Shown here one piece after another: positions 60,128-64,000 of a stretch of 64,000 nt of DNA (positions are counted from its first letter, which is position 1; every line of letters starts with the position of its first letter). Both the position numbers and the translations under genes were made by a program. The stretch comes from Polymorphospora lycopeni (lineage in GTDB: Bacteria > Actinomycetota > Actinomycetes > Mycobacteriales > Micromonosporaceae). Under the pieces are notes generated by a model. It had not been told where the DNA came from and did not search any database. It worked only from the letters and a program-made list of their open reading frames with translations. Location of the stretch: contig NZ_JBCGDC010000021.1 of NCBI RefSeq assembly GCF_042237075.1, forward strand, positions 1 to 64,000. The letters run 5' to 3'.

Positions 60128-60571
60128 TCACCCCTGGTCGCGCTGGTCGAGTTGCATCCAGCGGGCTGGCTCGACCAGCGCCTCGAAACCCAGCTTGGCG
60201 TAGACCCCGTGCGCGTCGGCGGTGGCCAGCAGGATCCGGCGTACGCCCCGGGCGGCGAGCTCGTCACGAGCCGTCGAAACCAGCCACGTACCGAGGCCAT
60301 GCCCGCGCTCGGCGCGGTCGACGAACACGTCGCACAGCCAGGCGAAGGTGGCGCCGTCGGTCACCACCCGGGCGAACGCGACCTGGGCCCCGTCGGTCGT
60401 CCGGTAGGCGGCGAAAACCGTCGATCCCATGATCGAGCGGGCGACCAGGGCCCGGGACCGGCCCTTGGCCCAGTAGGACTCGGTGGACAGCCACCGGTGG
60501 ACCCGGTCGATGTCGATCCGGCGGGGATCGTCGGAAAGCTCGTAACCATCGCCCCGGGTGATCGTAAGCAC
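60128..60571 (-). CDS. GNAT-family N-acetyltransferase
   Basis: A 147-residue acetyl-CoA-dependent transferase. The acetyl-CoA loop RGHGLGTWLV near 88-97 and the C-terminal GVYAKLGFEAL are characteristic. The N-terminal segment DDPRRIDIDRVHRWLSTESYWAKGR is typical of a GNAT subgroup common in actinobacteria whose substrate is unknown. ATG at 60571. It reads toward rarD on the same strand, 152 bp away, with repeat elements between. Confidence 0.9.
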   Translation of the reverse strand: MLTITRGDGYELSDDPRRIDIDRVHRWLSTESYWAKGRSRALVARSIMGSTVFAAYRTTDGAQVAFARVVTDGATFAWLCDVFVDRAERGHGLGTWLVSTARDELAARGVRRILLATADAHGVYAKLGFEALVEPARWMQLDQRDQG

Positions 60572-60677
60572 GCCCCGACGCTAGTCGTCACCGGGCGGGC
60601 CGGCGCGAGCCGATTACCGGATTGTGGCCCCGGTCGCGGTCCCCGCCGGCCGTCGCATCACCGGCGCTGGTCGGAGG

Positions 60678-61064
60678 TCAGTCGCGGTCCAGGATCAGCC
60701 CGAGGACCCAGGTGACCACGCCGACGAGGAGCGCGCCGAGCACGGCCGAGGGCCAGAACCCGTCGACGTGGAACGGCAGCCCCAGTTGGCCGGCGATCCA
60801 ACTGGTGAACAGGAAGAGCAACCCGTTCACCACGAGCGCGATGAGGCCGAGGGTGAGCAGGTAGAAGGCGCAGCCCACGGTCTTGATGACCGGTTGCAGG
60901 ACGGCGTTGACCAGGCCGAAGATGACCGAGACCAGCAGCAGTGCACCCACCGCCTCGCCGATCGACTCGGTGTAGAGATGGATGCCGGGGATCAGCAGCG
61001 TGGCGAGCCAGAAGGCCAGGGCGGTGCTGGCCAGCCGGATCACGATGCCTTTCAGGAGAGACAT
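60678..61064 (-). CDS. Phage-holin-4-like four-helix membrane protein
   Basis: A 128-residue membrane protein with four helices (about 9-27, 38-58, 67-93 and 105-124) and the conserved FGLVNAVLQPVIKTVGCAFYLLTLGL-like stretch of the phage holin 4 / YvlD group. Despite the name, members are ordinary chromosomal proteins of unknown function, some linked to envelope stress. ATG at 61064, preceded by a purine-rich stretch. Stands alone between the GNAT and eccE genes on the same strand. Confidence 0.85.
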   Translation of the reverse strand: MSLLKGIVIRLASTALAFWLATLLIPGIHLYTESIGEAVGALLLVSVIFGLVNAVLQPVIKTVGCAFYLLTLGLIALVVNGLLFLFTSWIAGQLGLPFHVDGFWPSAVLGALLVGVVTWVLGLILDRD

Positions 61065-61134
61065 GCGCAGGATCGTGCCACGTCGTCGATCTTTGTCGGG
61101 ATCCGCGTCCGGTCGGTCCCGCCAGGTCGCGGGT

Positions 61135-63015
61135 TCACCGCCCGGCCGGCGGGCCGATCAGATCGGCCTCGACCGGGTGCGGTGACAGCGGCCCGCCTTC
61201 GGCCGGGCTCGGCCCGCCTTCGGCCGGGATCGATGACAGCAGTCCGGTTTCGATCGAGGTCGGGGACAGCAGTGCCCAACGCAGCCGGTTCCGGCTGACG
61301 ACCCCGATCATGTCGGCCCGGATCCGGGGCAGCCAGTCCGCCGACGTACCCAGGCCCAGCGTTGATCCGACCAGGGCTGCCCCGTCCGGCGGTAGCCGTT
61401 GGAGCAGGACGAGATCGGCGCCGGCCAGTGTGCCGGCGTCCGCTGCGGCGACCTCGTCGCGGACCACCAGACTGGTCGTCCACGGTCCGTTCACCGCCGC
61501 GGCGTCGACCGGACCGCTGTCGACCACGACCAGGACCGGGCGCAGCGGTGCCGCCGGTGGGCCGGTGACCGGCTGCCCCGGCGCGACCAGCGTCAGCAGC
61601 CCGTCGCGGGCGCCCATCCCGCGTACGAACGGTTCCCACGTCCCGGGCCGGTCGGTCCGCACGACGACCCGGGCGCCCAGCGCCAGCACGCGCAGGGTGA
61701 TCAGTTGTGCCACGGTGACCCCGCCGACCAGCATCGCCAGGGTCGGTTCGGCCCGGAAGACGCGGACGACCAGCGGGGCACCGTGACGGTCCGCACCCAG
61801 CACCAGCCCGGCGCCGCCGACCGGTGGGGCGAGGGCGGCGAGGACGGCGGACGCCACCGGTGTACCGGGCCGGCCCGGGCCGAAGCCGCCCAGTGGCAGC
61901 GTCGCGGCAAAGCCCGGCAACTGCTCGCCGTCGAGCCGGTCGGCCCGTGCCCCGGCGGCGGCGAGCAGTTGGTGCAGCAGCCGGGCCGCCGTGGACAGTT
62001 CGGTGGCGGAGTTCGCGGCGAGCCGTACGGCAAGCTCGGCCGGGACCGCGTCGGAGCCGGCGGTGGGGCGCGGCCCGGTGGCGACCGAGACGGTGGTCGC
62101 CGCCACCGGCAGGCCCAGCAGGGCGGGCACCAGCCGGCGGGCGGCCGGTTCGTCCGGGGCGGGCCAGCGGCGCAGCCGGAACGTCGCCTGCACCAGCTCG
62201 CCGGTCGACACCGCCGGCCAGGTCTCGTGTGCCGGTGCGGTGCCGTCGAGGTGGGCCAGTTCGGCGAGTACGCGCGGCACCGCCTCGGCGGGCAGCGGCC
62301 GGGCCGGCGTCGGGGCGAGCCGCCGCCGGAGCCGGCGGATCTGGCTGGACAGGGTGCGTCGCAGGTCGTCGTCGGACCAGCCCGCGGTGCGCGGCACCCG
62401 TATCGCGAGGACCGTCCGCGCCGCGCCGGGCACCCGGCCGCCGGTGAGTCGCCGGTAGGACGCCGCCGGCCCGTCCGGTCCGGCCCTTGCCGGCGGTGAC
62501 ACGGTGACCAGCACCTGGATCCGGACCGGCGGGGCGTCGCCGCCGGCCGGCGGCAACAGGGTCACCAGGTCGGGCACCGGCCGGGGCGGAGCGGCGAGCA
62601 GGGATGCCGGATCCTCCAGGACGAGGACGGCGGTGAGCCCGACGGTGTCGGCGACGAGCCCGATGCGGTCGCCGTCGAGGTCGGTGGCGACCACCTGGGC
62701 CCCCGGGGCGACCAGCCCCAGCAGGTCGCCCGGCCGGGGCGGGCTGCCGGTGGCGTGCCTCCGGGTCGCGTAGCGGGCGGCGACCAGGAGCCATTCGTAC
62801 GCCCAGCGGCCGTCGACCCGTATCCAGGCGACGAGGGTGAGTGCGGCGCCGGCCAGCACGGCACCGGTGAGCGCCACCGGGCCGCTCCCCGCCGCGGCGA
62901 CGGCCAAGGCGATTGCCGCCTGCACCGCGACCACCTGCCCGGCGCGTACGCCCAGCCGGTGCCTCCGGCCGGCGGGTGTGCGGACGGGCCCGCCGCCCGC
63001 GACGGTCATGGTCAC
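61135..63015 (-). CDS. eccE: Type VII secretion protein EccE
   Basis: A membrane component of the ESX-type secretion machine. Two N-terminal helices (about 25-60, AGQVVAVQAAIALAVAAAG and VALTGAVLAGAALTLVAW) and a large soluble domain with the family segment GRWAYEWLLVAARY near 65-80. About 626 residues. Start choice: GTG at 63015 has GGGAGG 8 nt upstream; ATG 63009 and GTG 63054 are alternatives. Divergent from eccB, with 113 bp between. The tail has a short PAEGGPSPAEGGP repeat. Confidence 0.85.
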   Translation of the reverse strand: MTMTVAGGGPVRTPAGRRHRLGVRAGQVVAVQAAIALAVAAAGSGPVALTGAVLAGAALTLVAWIRVDGRWAYEWLLVAARYATRRHATGSPPRPGDLLGLVAPGAQVVATDLDGDRIGLVADTVGLTAVLVLEDPASLLAAPPRPVPDLVTLLPPAGGDAPPVRIQVLVTVSPPARAGPDGPAASYRRLTGGRVPGAARTVLAIRVPRTAGWSDDDLRRTLSSQIRRLRRRLAPTPARPLPAEAVPRVLAELAHLDGTAPAHETWPAVSTGELVQATFRLRRWPAPDEPAARRLVPALLGLPVAATTVSVATGPRPTAGSDAVPAELAVRLAANSATELSTAARLLHQLLAAAGARADRLDGEQLPGFAATLPLGGFGPGRPGTPVASAVLAALAPPVGGAGLVLGADRHGAPLVVRVFRAEPTLAMLVGGVTVAQLITLRVLALGARVVVRTDRPGTWEPFVRGMGARDGLLTLVAPGQPVTGPPAAPLRPVLVVVDSGPVDAAAVNGPWTTSLVVRDEVAAADAGTLAGADLVLLQRLPPDGAALVGSTLGLGTSADWLPRIRADMIGVVSRNRLRWALLSPTSIETGLLSSIPAEGGPSPAEGGPLSPHPVEADLIGPPAGR

Positions 63016-63128
63016 CGCGATGGCCTCCCGTGCGTCGGTATCCGTGGCCCGCACTCCGATGTGGACGGGGGCGGTCGGTAGTGGCTTGGTGGCCTATCGT
63101 ATTGGCCGGACCGAGCGGGAGGGGCCCG

Positions 63129-64000
63129 ATGTCGTCGCGGCAGGACCAACTGCACTCGCACCAGTTCGCGGTCCAGCGGGTCGTTGCGGCGCTCGTCATG
63201 CGGGAGACCGATCCGGCACAGTCGCCGTTCCGGAGGGTCGCCGGCGCGACGCTGGCCAGTGTCCTCATCGCACTGATCGCGCTGGGCGGGATGGCCGTGT
63301 ACGGCGTACTCGCCGGCGGGAGCGGCGCCAACTGGCGCGATCCGGCCGCGGTGATCGTGGAGAAGGAATCCGGCGCCCGCTACGTCTTCCGCGAGGAGCG
63401 GCTGCACCTGGTCCTCAACTACGCCTCCGCACTGCTCATCGTCGGTTCGGCCGAGCCGAAGACGGTCCTCGTCTCGCGCCGGTCGATCGAGGGAGTGCCG
63501 CGCGGGACGCCACTTGGGATCGCCGGCGCCCCGGATTCGCTGCCCGCCGCCGACCGGCTGTCGGCGGCGCCGTGGACCGTCTGCTCGATGCCGACCGGTG
63601 CGGGCGGGGGACGGGTGGCCCGGTCGACGCTGCTGGTCGGGGCCGAACCGGCGGGCGGTGTGCCGCTGGAGGAGCGTGCGGTGCTCGGCCGGCACCCGGA
63701 CGGTTCGCTGCACCTGGTCCGGCGTGACCGGCGGCACCTCGTGCGTGACGAGATGCTGGTGCTGACCGCCCTCGGCTGGACCGGCGTCCGACCCGTACCC
63801 CTGGCGCCGGCCCTGCTCAACGCCCTGCCGGTCGGGGCGGACCTCGGGCGCATCCGGATCGTCGATCATGGACAGTCGGCCGGTGAAGTGCCCGGCGCCC
63901 GAATCGGCGAGGTGTTCGTGATCGCCAGCCAGGACGGTGGCCGGCAGTACGCGGTCGCCGGCCGCGGCGGCCTCGCCGGCATCACCCAGGTCCAGGCCGA
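63129..64000 (+). CDS. eccB: Type VII secretion protein EccB (3' end beyond window)
   Basis: A membrane-anchored ATPase-like component of the ESX secretion complex. The start MSSRQDQLHSHQFAVQRVVAALVMRETDP is strongly characteristic. One membrane helix about 40-62 precedes a large outer domain (VEKESGARYVFREERLHLVLNYASALLIVG). ATG at 63129 with GGGAGG 6 nt upstream. The window ends after about 290 of roughly 450-500 residues. Further ESX genes (eccC, eccD, EsxAB-type, mycosin) should follow to the right. Confidence 0.93.
   Translation, partial: MSSRQDQLHSHQFAVQRVVAALVMRETDPAQSPFRRVAGATLASVLIALIALGGMAVYGVLAGGSGANWRDPAAVIVEKESGARYVFREERLHLVLNYASALLIVGSAEPKTVLVSRRSIEGVPRGTPLGIAGAPDSLPAADRLSAAPWTVCSMPTGAGGGRVARSTLLVGAEPAGGVPLEERAVLGRHPDGSLHLVRRDRRHLVRDEMLVLTALGWTGVRPVPLAPALLNALPVGADLGRIRIVDHGQSAGEVPGARIGEVFVIASQDGGRQYAVAGRGGLAGITQVQA

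Overview
The window is a 64-kb piece of a high-GC actinobacterial chromosome, most like Micromonosporaceae (Micromonospora, Salinispora or Actinoplanes relatives). This rests on the strong G/C third-position bias, the many GTG and TTG starts with ATGA/GTGA stop-start overlaps, menaquinone made by the futalosine route, an actinobacterial type VII secretion locus at the right edge, and short dispersed gene-junction repeats of the (A/G)TGACCGAGCGGAGCGAGG type. I see no rRNA, tRNA, insertion sequence, phage or CRISPR array. Genus placement is inference.

Left part (1-11.6 kb): a DEAD-box RNA helicase cut by the left edge; a very proline-rich membrane protein; a secreted NlpC/P60 cell-wall hydrolase with a repetitive tail; mqnE; two small membrane proteins separated by a 74-bp tandem repeat; and a divergent pair of secreted enzymes, a C39-like peptidase and an M14 zinc carboxypeptidase. 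From 11.6 to 15.4 kb a cobalamin riboswitch precedes a lipoprotein/permease/ATPase set (btuF-btuC-btuD type). Unusual G/C homopolymer tracts flank this set, and a 29-30-bp minisatellite lies on its left.

Middle part (15.4-36.5 kb): a secreted serine hydrolase, a small XRE regulator, a HelD-type RNA polymerase recycling helicase, a DUF234-like AAA ATPase preceded by a 59-bp near-perfect palindrome, an ArsR-like regulator with an MFS transporter, mqnA, two tandem class-A beta-lactamase-like proteins, the paaABCDE phenylacetyl-CoA epoxidase operon, mqnC, two LPxTG-type surface proteins, menG and a geranylgeranyl-reductase-family flavoprotein (probable menaquinone tail reductase).

Respiratory core (36.6-54 kb): a complete nuoA-nuoN operon for the proton-pumping NADH:menaquinone oxidoreductase, followed by a long-chain polyprenyl diphosphate synthase. 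mqnE, mqnA, mqnC, menG, the reductase and the prenyl synthase therefore lie in the same 48 kb as the enzyme that uses their product. mqnB, mqnD and the prenyltransferase are not in the window.

Right part (54-64 kb): an IclR regulator; a Tat-exported PhoX phosphatase with a PHO-box-like element, divergent from an ECF sigma factor and its zinc anti-sigma factor; a RarD-type permease; a GNAT acetyltransferase; a holin-like membrane protein; and divergent eccE and eccB of a type VII secretion system, the latter cut by the right edge.

The least explained elements are the long palindrome before the ATPase, the dispersed repeats that supply start codons, the G/C homopolymer tracts around btuFCD, and the sigma-factor gene whose ribosome-binding site points at an ATC codon.
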